A stretch of 64,000 nucleotides of DNA from Acridotheres tristis. Its lineage: Eukaryota; Chordata; Aves; Passeriformes; Sturnidae. Both the position numbers and the translations under genes were made by a program. The stretch lies in contig CM072884.1 in assembly GCA_037013685.1 (NCBI GenBank), forward strand, positions 8,494,001-8,558,000, read 5' to 3'. Every line of letters begins with the position of its first letter. Position 1 is the first letter of the stretch. Shown here piece by piece: positions 14,569 to 25,707 of the stretch. Below the pieces are notes generated by a model. It made no database searches and was not told where the DNA came from. It saw nothing but the letters and a program-made list of their open reading frames with translations.

Positions 14569-17286
14569 ACAGAATTCTTTATTTATCCTCACTGCATTCA
14601 TCTTCTGTTAGGGATAATTGAGAAGTATTAGATATTCCCTTAATCTTTCCTGCTAATGTGTATTACAGGAAACATGACATTGGATTGTTAAATGTTACAA
14701 GTGCTCTTCCCATCATAAGGTTTGGATACTTTCAGATCCACTTGGAAATACGGATTGGATTTATTTGTCCATTGTTGGAGTGCTGACATGATGTTAGTTT
14801 TGCAGTAGTTAGAACTGCTACCAACAAGAAAAATTCTAGATTTTATGTAGTAATGTTTGTTACCTTATTATTTTGGGACTGTGTAGGAAGTGTCACATCT
14901 GCTTGGAATGTGTTGGTATTAATCATGTAACTTTTTAGTATAATATTTGAGATTGAACTCTACAAAATTACACATTTTCTCAACATAATTTAAAAAGAGC
15001 ATTTTTCAATTTCAAGAGCATCAAGAAGAATTCTGTGGGTTATATTTAGTAATGTATTTCCTCTCACTGTGTTGAGATATCCTCACTAGAGTGATAAAAT
15101 CTTAACTATTTTGTTGTTTTTTTTTTTAATCTTACATTTTCACTTTGAACAGTCTTAAGGAGTAAACCTTGTAAGCAAAAACTTATTAGTTTCTAAAGAT
15201 AAGCTTTTTCTCCTCTTCCTTGCCTTCTATGAAATGAAAACAATTTGTCATGGGAGTAGACTTCAAAGATCAGTTAGTAATTCTGATAAATAAAATAATG
15301 AAAAAATCTTATTAAGTACTTGTTAGAACAATCAAGTCAGAGGCTCCATATGGCAATTTGTTTTGATGCACTCATGTGTCAGTGTATGTCAGAATTGAGA
15401 GGGAGCTGGTTTGGGGAGTTGCTGACATGATTAATCTAGTATGAGTTTTCAGGTCCAACATATTTCAGTGTAGATAGCTGAAGCTTTATAGTATCTTTGA
15501 ACAGGCACATAAATAGGCAGTTACTAGTCTATTGCCTGTTTGACACCCTTCATAAGTTTTAGTTTTCCCTCTGTTACTTTTTTTTTTTTTTTTTGATTGG
15601 TGAGTGCAGATGCTCATGACTATGTCTTGGTCAGCTTTCTTCACTTTTCTCCAAGCACTTTCATAGAAAGGAAATAAATTTTGCTAGTTTATTTTGGTAT
15701 ATCCTATACATACAACTGTGTTGTTCATAATAGACTTAAATAGCAGAGTTTACTATGTTATAAGGAATGTTTCTTAAAGGTAATAGGCAATTATGTTTCT
15801 TACTGCTTTGGTACACTAGTGTTCTATCTATGGAGCTAGATTATTGGATCCTTTAATCCCAAATGCAAATCCATTGTCCTGAGGTAAGAGTCTCTTTATT
15901 TTCCTTCCAAAATCTTTGTCTTGCATCAAATTCTATCTCTGAGATAGATGTGAGGTTGTATTTGTTCTTCCAGATCACAAAATGCCATATTTTATGTTCA
16001 TGATACCCAGTTATTTAGTGTGAAATAGATTCATCCTTGCATAGCATACAAATAAATCTATGGTGACTTTTTTTTTTTTTTCATCCTTCTCATGAATAGC
16101 CAATAGTTTTGACAATTTTCAGCAACTCCTTTTAGACAAGCCTTTAATCCTCTACTACTGCCTGTCTCCTTCATTACACACACAGGTTTAGGCATGCTGG
16201 AGAGAGGGGGAAATGTTTTCTCTGAGAAAATATTCAGCCTTAAAGAAAAAATGAAGAGTGTTATTAAAATAATGAAGCTTATGTTTATTTAGAACAAAAA
16301 GGTGTAGCTTGAATATGTATATTTAAACAGCTTGTTACAATTTGGGAAATTTCAGACAGGAGAATTGTTTATAAAGTGAATTTTCAGTTCCATTAGAATA
16401 AAAAGGGCCATTATAAAAATATATAATGACAAGTTCTTCATATTCGCTCACATCCACATTGCTAAGCATTTTTTGTTTGATTCCTTCTACATCTGTTTGA
16501 GACACTAATTGGAGCATTGCTATGGTAATGCTGCAGTTTCCTTAGGAAATGCCACTCTTCCCCCTGCATCCACATCCTCTTCTCTTATTGCAGTGCTTGG
16601 CTTGATTCTGCTGTGTGAACGTAAGGCCACACTGCTCCTATTCCTTCCCTTTCCCTGATGGAAGCGCAGGTCCAGCAGCATAAAACTGAGTGTATTAGAA
16701 TTCAGCATAACACTGGTTACAAAGCAATGTTGCTCTTGCCTTTTATACAAACAGCAGGAAATGCCAGGAGCTGCCTTTTGTGTGTTTGTGTGTCTCTGTC
16801 AGGTTGTGGTTCAGTAGAAGCCAAATTATTTTTCAGACAAACATAGGTGGCTTCAAAACATACACAAAACTTGGAATTAAAGTTCATGAGATGATTGATG
16901 AAAGTTGCAGTGTAGTATTTTGCAAATAGTTTACAGCAATAGTCTTAAAGTACACAAAGTGGTTTTTACCTTTCTTGGATTAAGATCCTTTGTAAATGCA
17001 AACAAGCCCTCGAAGATGGCAGTAGATATACTTTATTACTCTATACTTCCATTATAATTCCTTTTAATGGAAGACGCTGTAAAGGTGATGATGGTTCCCC
17101 ATTATCAGACTGGTCCTCTCAGAATGGCCTCATGTGGGGCTTGCAGTTCAGGATCCAGCTTCAAGGAAAGGCCAAAGATGGACTTTAATGACAGGAAGTG
17201 GCAGAAAGAACTTTGGGAGACTTGTGTCATTGGTATTTTACACACTGTGTTTTCTCCATATGTAAGGATGGTTTCATCAGATTTAG

Positions 17287-17330
17287 ATCTTATAAGATCT
17301 TAGATTTACATCTTATAAGATCTTAGATTT
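17287..17330. repeat. Tandem pair of a 21-bp unit containing a 12-bp palindrome
   Basis: The 21-bp unit at 17287-17307 recurs exactly at 17310-17330 after a 2-bp spacer. Each copy begins with ATCTTATAAGAT, a perfect 12-bp palindrome. A partial third copy of the unit's tail follows. Confidence 0.9.
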
Positions 17331-17806
17331 TATAAGCAGACTAAGGTCTTGTTGCCTTTCTTAGCCTGGCTGTGACTCTGTACTCACCTCCAGGAGCTGT
17401 GCCCTTTCTTCAAGTGAGTCCTGTGGATTCTTCCAGAGGAGCTTCCCCTTCTAGCACAGAAACAAAGAGAGGGAAGATGTTCTTGAAGATGTATTTGCCA
17501 TGCTAGTGCAGGCGAGTTATAACCAATGAATCTTCTGTAATTAGAGCAGCAACTGCATGACTCAGATTTTGTGCTAGGCAGGTGGAATGCTTTGTTGTGG
17601 GTAATCAAATTATAATTCTTCGGCTCTTAGTTCTTGATCATTTTCCAAGGAGTTTTCTGACCATATGCATCACCTGTGATAAGACTAACCTTGTCTTTGT
17701 TTGACTTAGGCATTCCTTTCTCCATGCCTGACAACCAAGATTGTTGGAACTAGATATCTGTCCCCTCTGAGGATGGGTGATCTGTGTTAAACATCTGCCT
17801 CTGCTT

Positions 17807-17823
17807 AAAAAAAAAAAAAAAAA
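17807..17823 (+). repeat. Poly(A) tract, 17 bp
   Basis: Uninterrupted A run, followed by further A-rich words. No processed pseudogene was recognised upstream of it. Confidence 0.9.
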
Positions 17824-18480
17824 GAAAGCAAAAAAACCCAAGATTCTGCTTCTCTCAGTTAAATTTCTCATTGGAGGGATAAAGTAGGACAGTGGGATGG
17901 ACTCTGACTTCAAGAATGTTCTAAATGTTTCTGAGAATTAAAAATGAATTTTTGAGTTCCTTGCCACCAAAAGGACTGTTTAACATTATTGCTACAGCTT
18001 ATTTTAATCAGAGAACCAACAGAGAGGAAGAGAGTAATCCTAAGAATATGTATTTTTAAAGTATATTTAATTTCTGATAGAGTAAAATATACTTGTTGAA
18101 CTTAAACAGATGGATTCCATTTAATAACTAATGCTTAATACAGAGTTGACTTTGTTTCTGTTGCATTTGCTACTTTGTAAAATTTAGCTATTTTTAACCT
18201 ACCATGTTCTATGAAAATAGGTTTTTTTTTCAAAACTAATATTGTAATTCTAATTATTTTAGTTTTGATTATTTTCCCCGCTAGACATCCTCTCAGTAGA
18301 AGCTAACCAAGTTGGTAGGGTTTATGAAGGATTTTATATTCAAATGTTTTTACTTAAGAATATCTTATTTATATCTGTTGGCATGACACACTTCTGAAAT
18401 GTCAATTCAGAGAATCAAAGCAGGTAGATTTAAAGGTAAAGCATTTAAGAATTACGAATTAATAATTAATTACATAAAGT

Positions 18481-19172
18481 GTGAGGAAGTATGGCCATGA
18501 GCCCAGGTGTGCCCAGGTGGCCAAGAAGGGCAGTGGCACCTGGCCTGTATCAGCCGTGGTGTGGCAGCAGGACCAGGGCAGTGACTGTCCCCTGTGCTGG
18601 GAACTGCTGAGGTCACACCTCGAGTCCTGTGTCCAGTTTTGGACTCCTCACTGCCAGAAGGACATTGAGGGTCTGGAGGATGTCCAGAGAAGGGCAGTGG
18701 AGCTGGGGAAGGGTCTGGAGCACAAGTCTGATGAGGGGGAGCTGGGAGTGTTTTTTTTTTTTATTTTATTTTTTTATTTTATGGTTTATCTATTTTTATT
18801 TTTTTTTTTTTTTTTAATTTTTTTAAATGTTTTTTTTCCCTGCAGGAAAGGAGGCTCAGGGGGGACTTTATGGCTCTCTACAACTCCTGAAAGGAGGGTG
18901 CAGCCAGGTTGGGGTGGGTCTCTTCTCCCAGGTCAAAAATTACAGGACAAGATGAAATGGCCTCAAACTGGGCCAGGGAAGGTTTAGTTGGGCCATTAGG
19001 AAAAAAATTTCTTCACAGGGTGTCTGGGGATGCAGTGGAGTCACCCTCCCTGGAGGTATTTCAAAGATGTGTAGATGTGGCGCTTAGGGACATAGTTAGT
19101 TTAGTGGAGGACTTGGCAGTGCTAGTTGGAATCAATGTTCTTAAAGGTCTTTTTCAACTTAAATAATTCTGT
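18481..19172 (+). mobile_element. CR1 LINE, 3' ORF2 end and 3' UTR, interrupted by a T-rich expansion
   Basis: Sequence from about 18500 follows the CR1 C-terminal ORF2 region (gtgcccaggtggccaagaag, cacacctcgagt, gtccagagaagggca). It continues after the T-rich block with aaggaggctcagggg, ctacaactcctgaaagga, atttcttcac and gacttggcagtg. It ends at aaaggtctttttcaactt. The element is 5' truncated, as most CR1 copies are. The short frames across it are CR1-derived and do not form a gene. Confidence 0.9.
18751..18838 (+). repeat. T-rich low-complexity expansion inside CR1
   Basis: About 88 bp of almost pure T with scattered A sits where CR1 copies normally have a short TTGTTTAG between the GGAGCTGGGG and CCTGGAGAAAAGGAGG segments. 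It is followed by TTTCCCTGCAGG. Confidence 0.85.
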
Positions 19173-22100
19173 GCTTACATTAGTAGGAGCTAAACATCCT
19201 ACAGTACCAGAGGGAGAAGCACTGGCCACCATGATTTCCAGTTTTAAGTGTCACATGGGCTGAGGCAAGAGCCCTGTGTATTGTGAGTTTCTACACAAAA
19301 GCAAAGGTGCAGAAGGACTTAGGAAAGCACTCAGGTCTAGGCTTTTCACCTGGGAAGCCAAGCTGTCCCACATGGGGATTTGCTTGGAGTCCACATCTAC
19401 CATGGTCTGTAAAAGTGCAGCAGAAACTAACAGCAAGCTGGAATGAATGGTAGTGGGTTTTGTGTGGTATGTGGGAAACGGTGTCTTGTACTGGGAAGTT
19501 GAATCGACTTCTTAATGTACTTCTCTTTTGTTTATATGGAGTTTTTAAGTGGCTTTTTGTGAGCCCCATCACCATACTGCCAAAGTGACTAATAGCTCTA
19601 TTGACACCATCTGTCTGAGGAATCCGTGGCTGCTCTTTCCAGCTCTAAGAGAAAAGCATCCTTTATAGGAGGAGGTATTTCAGCTCCGCTTTTCCCGTCT
19701 GTTCCTCTCCCAAGGATCCTCAGTGGTGATTCACACTGGAATTTCCCTCAGCTTCCCTTTCCTTTTGTGCATCCAGTGAATTTCTCTGTTGATTCTCCAG
19801 TATTGTATTATATGTTGGCAAGTTATATCACAGTATGGAAGCTGTAGGGCAATCTGGACAGAAATAAAACAGAAATAGCTAATTTTGCAGATCATTATTT
19901 CAAATTGTTTTGTTCTTTTGGAAACCATTTGATGTATGTAGATAAAGTTTTTACTGGACTGATTTTGCACTGACCAGATTTAATAGTGTCTTTTGAAATA
20001 CTTCAGTGGCAGGAAGACTTATTTCTGCCAGTGGGAGTTGGAATATCCATTTCTTCAAAAATTATTCCAGTTGAATATAAGGATGTGGAAGAGAGCACAC
20101 ATAAGTTGAGATGATGTGTTCCAATAGTAACCAACGCTGCTCAGTCTTGCCTTTTGTGGCTGGCAGAAACAGCTTGATACTCTAAGCAAATTATGTTGTA
20201 AATGGTGATGATTTAGAGGATTTGTATACACTTTTATTAAAATGTATACTTGTGTGAGGAGGATATGCTGAAGCATGGTGGTGCTTTTGTTTGTGGCTCC
20301 CCAAGAAGTTTACCAGTAATTTTTTTGTTAATTGTGAATTTACCTAAGGAGTTTTATTAATAAAAAAAAAAGCGGGGGTGGGGGGGGCAGGAAAAAAACA
20401 AGTTAAATAAAGATCCAACTTATGCCAACTATGAGCAGTGGCAGTGAGGTGATGATGCCATTGTGAGTGCTAGAGGTTATGGGAAGGGGAGACAGCTCCT
20501 CTCTGGTAATGACTTGGGGTTTAATTGTTCATTATGAGCAAGTTTCTTGTGTTTGGCCGTTGTGTGATTTCTTTTATAATGTTTAACTTTGGTTAATATT
20601 AGACAATCTGAGTCTTTAAGTTAGAAAGTCTGTAATACTGATGTTGTAGGTACTTTTTTGATTGAAATGAGCCACCTGACCCATGTAATTTAATGGTAAT
20701 GAGAAATCCAAGCTCATTTGCTAACAAGTTCTACAAGACTGTACTTCTGTACTTTTTCATTAACAAAAATACAAGGAAAACAAGAATTTATTAGTACCAT
20801 GCATAACTCTATTCCACAAGTATGTTCTAACCCTATGAATGTCATTTGCAGTAAATTACTTGAAAATAGCTGTTGTAGAAACAACCAACTATGAATTTCC
20901 AGGGTTCCTGTACTGACCATCCTCGTGACAGTGTTCTAATTTTCCTAGATTGTTGTTCTCTTGTCCCAGGGAGAGTTTACCTGCTGTTTCTGTAGGAGCT
21001 GATGGGATTTCTTAATCCTGCTAGACTTAGAAAGTAGCTAAATTTATGCATTTATGGCACAAAAAATTGGCTATTGGGCCTGATGATGGGAGCAATCTGA
21101 AGACAAAATAGATGTCTTTGCTTTGTAGCTCCATATTATATCTTTTCCCCTTGGTTGTTTAAGCAGACATTTTCTTTTGGACATTTTTGTAAAAAAAATT
21201 AATTGGTCAGATCTTTCTCTGCAGTTGGTTCTTGCAGACCTGAGAAGGTCCTATAACAATTATTTTGGGAGCTCTTTTGAGGAGAACAAGAAAAATAGTA
21301 GGTTTTTAAAATATAAAGACTTGGTATAATGAGTAAAAATATTTTTTGCAGATATGTTGCAAATCTGTCATCTGAATGCAGCAATTTGTTGACTTTAAAA
21401 ATAAAATGGAACAAGGAACAAGTATAAAGAACATGTTAGGGTTTTTTTAAAGGATTCCCTGTTGTGAATGTTCTTTTTTTTAGCTATGTGAAGAAATCCT
21501 TCCTCCTGAGAATAGTACCTAGTTATAATGCCATCTATCATATTTTGATTGAAAGAGCAACTTAAAAACATATTTACTTGGAGGAAATGGGCCAGCCAGC
21601 TTTGCTGTTACTAGGTTATGTTTTATTTTAGTAATGTTTACCTTTTATGATTTGTAGAAATCTCTTCAATTGTATGGATTACTATTCAAAGTAGTTTCTG
21701 GTGAACATGTATGGACTGTTTGCAGAATTCCTTAAGGCAGTTTGGTTTTTTTAATGTTCAGTGAAGGAAGGATACTAATTACTTGAAATTTTGAACAATT
21801 CTTGCATTCACTTGCTGAAATTTGCCTTTCCCTTCTCCCCCTCACATGAAGTAATTCTTAAGAGTAGATTCCCTTTTCCAGCACTGAAATTTCAGTTCCT
21901 CTGTCTCATTGTCCCGAGTAGGGTACTGTCATCTATGTTGGAAACAATGCATTATTTGCCACTACAATTTTGTCTTCCCCTGCAGGATTTTTTTCACCAG
22001 TAGTTATGAATAGCATTATTAGCAGAGTTCAGTGTCAGTGGAGAGCCAGCATGCTGTGGGGTGAGTGACAGGTATTTGTAAGGAAAGGAATCTTCTTAAT

Positions 22101-22584
22101 GGGTGTGTGGGGGGGAAAGAGACTGTACATTAGCAAAGGAGAGCAGGTAAATTGTTGCAAAGAGAGGGGACTATAACGAGCAATATTAATAAGCACACAA
22201 AGCTTTAGACATTTGCATTCCCAGCAGTATTTTGTGGAGATGGGCCTCTTAAGCATTACTTGTCTTTTTACTTCCCGTCCCCTGCTAATTCATTCTTGTC
22301 ATTGTGAGAGCTTTTAACATAAAGGTAATGATTTTTAGTAATTCACTGTGGGCTTTATGACAGCATTAACAGGAAAATGGTCTTTTTTTCCTTCTTACGT
22401 ATACCAAGGAAGGCTTTTTTCAAGGTCAGGGATGATCTCTACTATGGTTTGGTGGTACATGTTTATATGAGTTTCTTTTGCTTTTAAGCATTGATGACAT
22501 TTATTTTAACTAGGATGGAGGATAAATTTGGGATCTCTTGTTTTGCTTTAGGATAGTGATTAAATTTGTGTTTTGTTAGAGTTG
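19173..22584 (+). other. Intronic sequence, nothing recognised
   Basis: AT-rich sequence between two CR1 copies. Short frames only; no splice-bounded coding pattern seen. Confidence 0.5.
20352..20400 (+). repeat. A-run followed by a G-rich patch
   Basis: Ten A, then G5-T-G8, then an A-rich tail. It is strongly purine-rich and might form unusual secondary structure. Confidence 0.7.
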
Positions 22585-23905
22585 AGTATGGGTGCATATT
22601 AATCCTACTGACTGTTGCACCAGCAAATATTTTAAACAGCACAGGTCCCAGCACCAACCCCTGAGGAACATTACTGGTCACTACTTTCAGTTTGGACATT
22701 AAAACATCACCTGGAACTCTGAGTGTGAGCAGACAATTCTTTATGCACCAAGTGTTCCATCTGTCAAATCCATGGCTCCCCAGCTCAGAGACAAGGATGT
22801 CATGTGGCACAGTGTCAAATGCTTTGCTCAAGTCAGTAAGATGACATCTCTTGCCCTTTCTTTCCCTGTCACTGCTGTAACCCCACTGTAGAAAGTCACC
22901 AAATTTGCCAGGAATGATTTGCCTTTAATGGCAAAGCCATGTTGGTTGCCACCAATCACCTTCTTAGTCTCCCTGTGCCTTAGCATAGTTTCCAGAAGGA
23001 TCTGCTCCACGGTCATGCCAGACATTTACATGAGACTGGCTGGCTTGGATTTCCATGAGTCTCTCCTATTACCTTTTTTAAAAAACGAGGATTATATTTT
23101 TCCTTTTCCAGTCTTCAGCAGAACTTCAGTAGACTGCTATATTCTCAAATATGATGGATGATGGCTCAGCTGTTTCATTCACCAGTTCCTCAGGAGCCGT
23201 GGATGTATCTTGTCAGGTCCCAGGACATGTGCAACTTTGAGTTTCTTTGACATTCTTGAATCTGATCTTCTCCTGCAGTGGGTAGGACTTCATCTCCCAG
23301 TCCTTGCTTTCACCTTCTGCAACTTGGGCAGCATGGCTGGAAAACCTGCAGATGAAGACCGGGGAAAAACATTTTTGAGTTCCTGAGCCTTCTCCATTTC
23401 CTGGGTAACCAGGTGTCCCGTATTCCTCCTGAGGGGACTCAGCATTTCCCCATGGCTTTCTTTTGTTGCAGATATACCTAAGAAGTTTTTTTGTTACTGT
23501 TGATCTCCTGGGCCAGATTTGCTTCTGCCAGTGCTTTAACTTTGCTAAAGATCTCCCTGACTGTTCAGACAATTACTTTGTGTTCCTCCCAGGCTACTTT
23601 CCTTGCTTCCATCCTCACTGAGCTACCTGTTTGTGTTTGTCTAGGAGCTCCTTGTTCACCCATGGAGACCTCCTGGCAATCTTCCCTGGCTTCCTCTTTG
23701 TAGGGGTGCATTGTTCTTGAGCCTGGAGGAGGAAGTCCTTGAGTGTCTTCCAGCTCTGCCTCTTCCCACCAAGGCTCTATCCCCTGGCACTCTACCAAGG
23801 AGATTCTTGGAGAGACCCTCTGCTGTCCTGACATCCAGGATAGTGAGTGCACTTCTCACCCCCCTTGCTGCCCCAAGGATCTCAAACTCCACAATTTCAT
23901 GGTCT
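22585..23905 (-). mobile_element. CR1 LINE remnant, ORF2 linker and reverse-transcriptase N-terminal part
   Basis: Minus-strand frames give decayed but clear CR1 ORF2 protein. In order: the post-endonuclease linker (about 23905-23570), a segment with SSHAAQVAEGESKDWE (23213-23572), [14 protein letters not shown] (22828-23025), then SKAFDTVPHDILVSELGSHGFD and PQGLVLGPVLF (22484-22831). The frame is broken several times. The copy ends before the catalytic [FY]ADD box and lacks the 3' end, so it is a dead internal fragment. It is continuous at DNA level and spans about 1.3 kb. The subfamily cannot be set without a database search. Confidence 0.85.
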
Positions 23906-25176
23906 CAAACTCCACACACCTACTATTTTTCTTATGGTCTTGAGGACATTCCATCCACTAACACTTTGTGTAACTGTCTCAGACCTACCAGACTGAGTTT
24001 TGTTAACAAGTCACAACTGCTTTCTTCTAGAATTGGTGTTTTAATTGCCTTATGTAAAATTGGTCAGTACCCTTGGAGCAGAAACTTTTCCATTTGCTGG
24101 ACTTCTGTAATTGTTGATACAAACAGCCCCCTCATCTTTCTCAGGTCCTTCTTGGGTATAAGTATTCTTGTCTGAATATGCTTGAAAGAAAGGGCTTAAA
24201 CACCCTGAAGACACCTGAAATCTGTGGACTGCTCATTCCAGATGGAAGGAAGTGACTAATTTACCATTACTGAAGTGGCAAGGCATGAAGAAGCAGGAGA
24301 TTGGATTTTGGCTTGGCTAGGCAGTTTCACACCAAGCAGGGTAATTCTGCATAAAGTTCTGCTTAGAATGCTAAAAAAATATTTTATAATGAGTCATTTT
24401 GTCTTTCCTCTGCACTCTGTAGGTGTTATATGTCCCTAGTAGAAAAATCTCAATTTTTATTTATTCATATGTACATACTTGTCAAAAAATACTGTCAAGG
24501 CCATGCACCTAATGTTTGCATAAAGTAGTTTCTCTTAGGGGTATTATCATGAGAGGACATGGAGTGGCTTTTCACCACATTGCTCTTGAGCTGAAAGAAG
24601 AACACGAGGTTGAGTGGCACACAGTCTTTTATGAGAGCTTTCAGCTATCCTTGAAGCCCAATGATAAAATATGGGATTTGGGCTGATCTATTTTAGAGAC
24701 CTTTTTCTTCCCTTCTTCTAAGTCTTATGCACTGGTTTCTTCATTTATATTTTGTTAGATCATTAATTTCAAAGTTGATGAATTAACTCAGTTGCTCCCT
24801 TGATGAACGAGTTTCTCAATGATGATGGTGTGCTCTGTTGGCAGATTGATGCAGTTGATGGAAATAAAGATTTCCAAGTCCTTCCCCACTGTTTCCTACC
24901 TGATAATCTTGACAGTGAGTGGTTTACCACAGTCCTTGTAAGGAATCAAATACTGTCTAATCTGTCCTGTGTATCTTGACTACTTACAATTCACTTCTGT
25001 TTGTAAAGTCCCATAGCTATTCCAGTGTGGTGCTCCTAGTGCAGATATGCCAGATTATAAATACTTGCAGCAACCACAAAATTACAGAACAAGTTAAGAG
25101 TAGAATTCCTGTGTAATGTGTAGAGGACTGACAATTTGCAGCACAGTCTCTCACAAAAAGATCCATTCATTTTTAA

Positions 25177-25560
25177 TTGACTTTTTAAAGCACTGCTTAG
25201 CTTTTGTTTTAAATCAAAACACTAGGGGAGAATTTCCCATTTATTTGAAGCACGAATTTTTAAAAAAGGCAGATTAATTGTCATTAAAAATTCATTTAAA
25301 CTGATAGATGTGCCATAATGCCTACTAATTAGTTATATAATGGTATATTAGAAAATAAAAAGATTTATATTAGGGCTTTACCTGTAGAGGAGGAACAACT
25401 GATGCCCATTAATCAATTTAAGCCCCATACCATGTGTTTAATTCTCAGTCTTTGCAGAGGGTACTGGTGAGCAGCTGGGAGCCTCAAGGCCTCGTGGTTC
25501 TGTCTAATTAGTCCCACTGAAGGCTTTCAGCCTTTCAGGAAGCCTTAATTTAGGGTTTTG
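25177..25560. promoter_or_regulatory. Candidate conserved intronic enhancer, homeodomain-motif rich
   Basis: This interval is rich in TAAT cores: TTAATTGA, ATTAATTG, ATTAATCA, TTTAATTC and two exact copies of the palindrome CTAATTAG (25325-25332 and 25504-25511). It has no repeat signature and has balanced composition in its second half. ROBO1 lies in a regulatory-element-rich gene region, so an enhancer is plausible. Conservation was not tested. Confidence 0.3.
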
Positions 25561-25688
25561 TTTCAAATAGCTCTTTAGACAAAGTGGAATAGTCTGTATA
25601 CTGGTTGCCTTTTAGCATTTGGAAACTATGTTGTAATTATAATCGCGATACAAAAAAAAAAGTAGTTTAGCCTTGAAAACCCTATTGC

Positions 25689-25707
25689 AAAAAAAAAAAA
25701 AAAAAAA
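25689..25707 (+). repeat. Poly(A) tract, 19 bp
   Basis: Uninterrupted A run in AT-rich intron. No coding similarity in the preceding bases. Confidence 0.9.

Larger units (their letters stand above)
14569..18480 (+). other. Intronic sequence, nothing coding recognised
   Basis: AT-rich sequence with several 14-18 bp T runs (for example near 15578 and 16069) and the palindromic duplication at 17287. Minus-strand frames at 16520 and 17638 show no family features. Confidence 0.5.

Noticed and set aside
18481..18987. 168-codon plus-strand frame
   Set aside because: It is CR1 sequence interrupted by a poly(T)-derived Phe/Leu run, not a gene.
23565..23892. Overlapping 95- and 78-codon minus-strand frames
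   Set aside because: Both are decayed CR1 ORF2 linker sequence in shifted phases.
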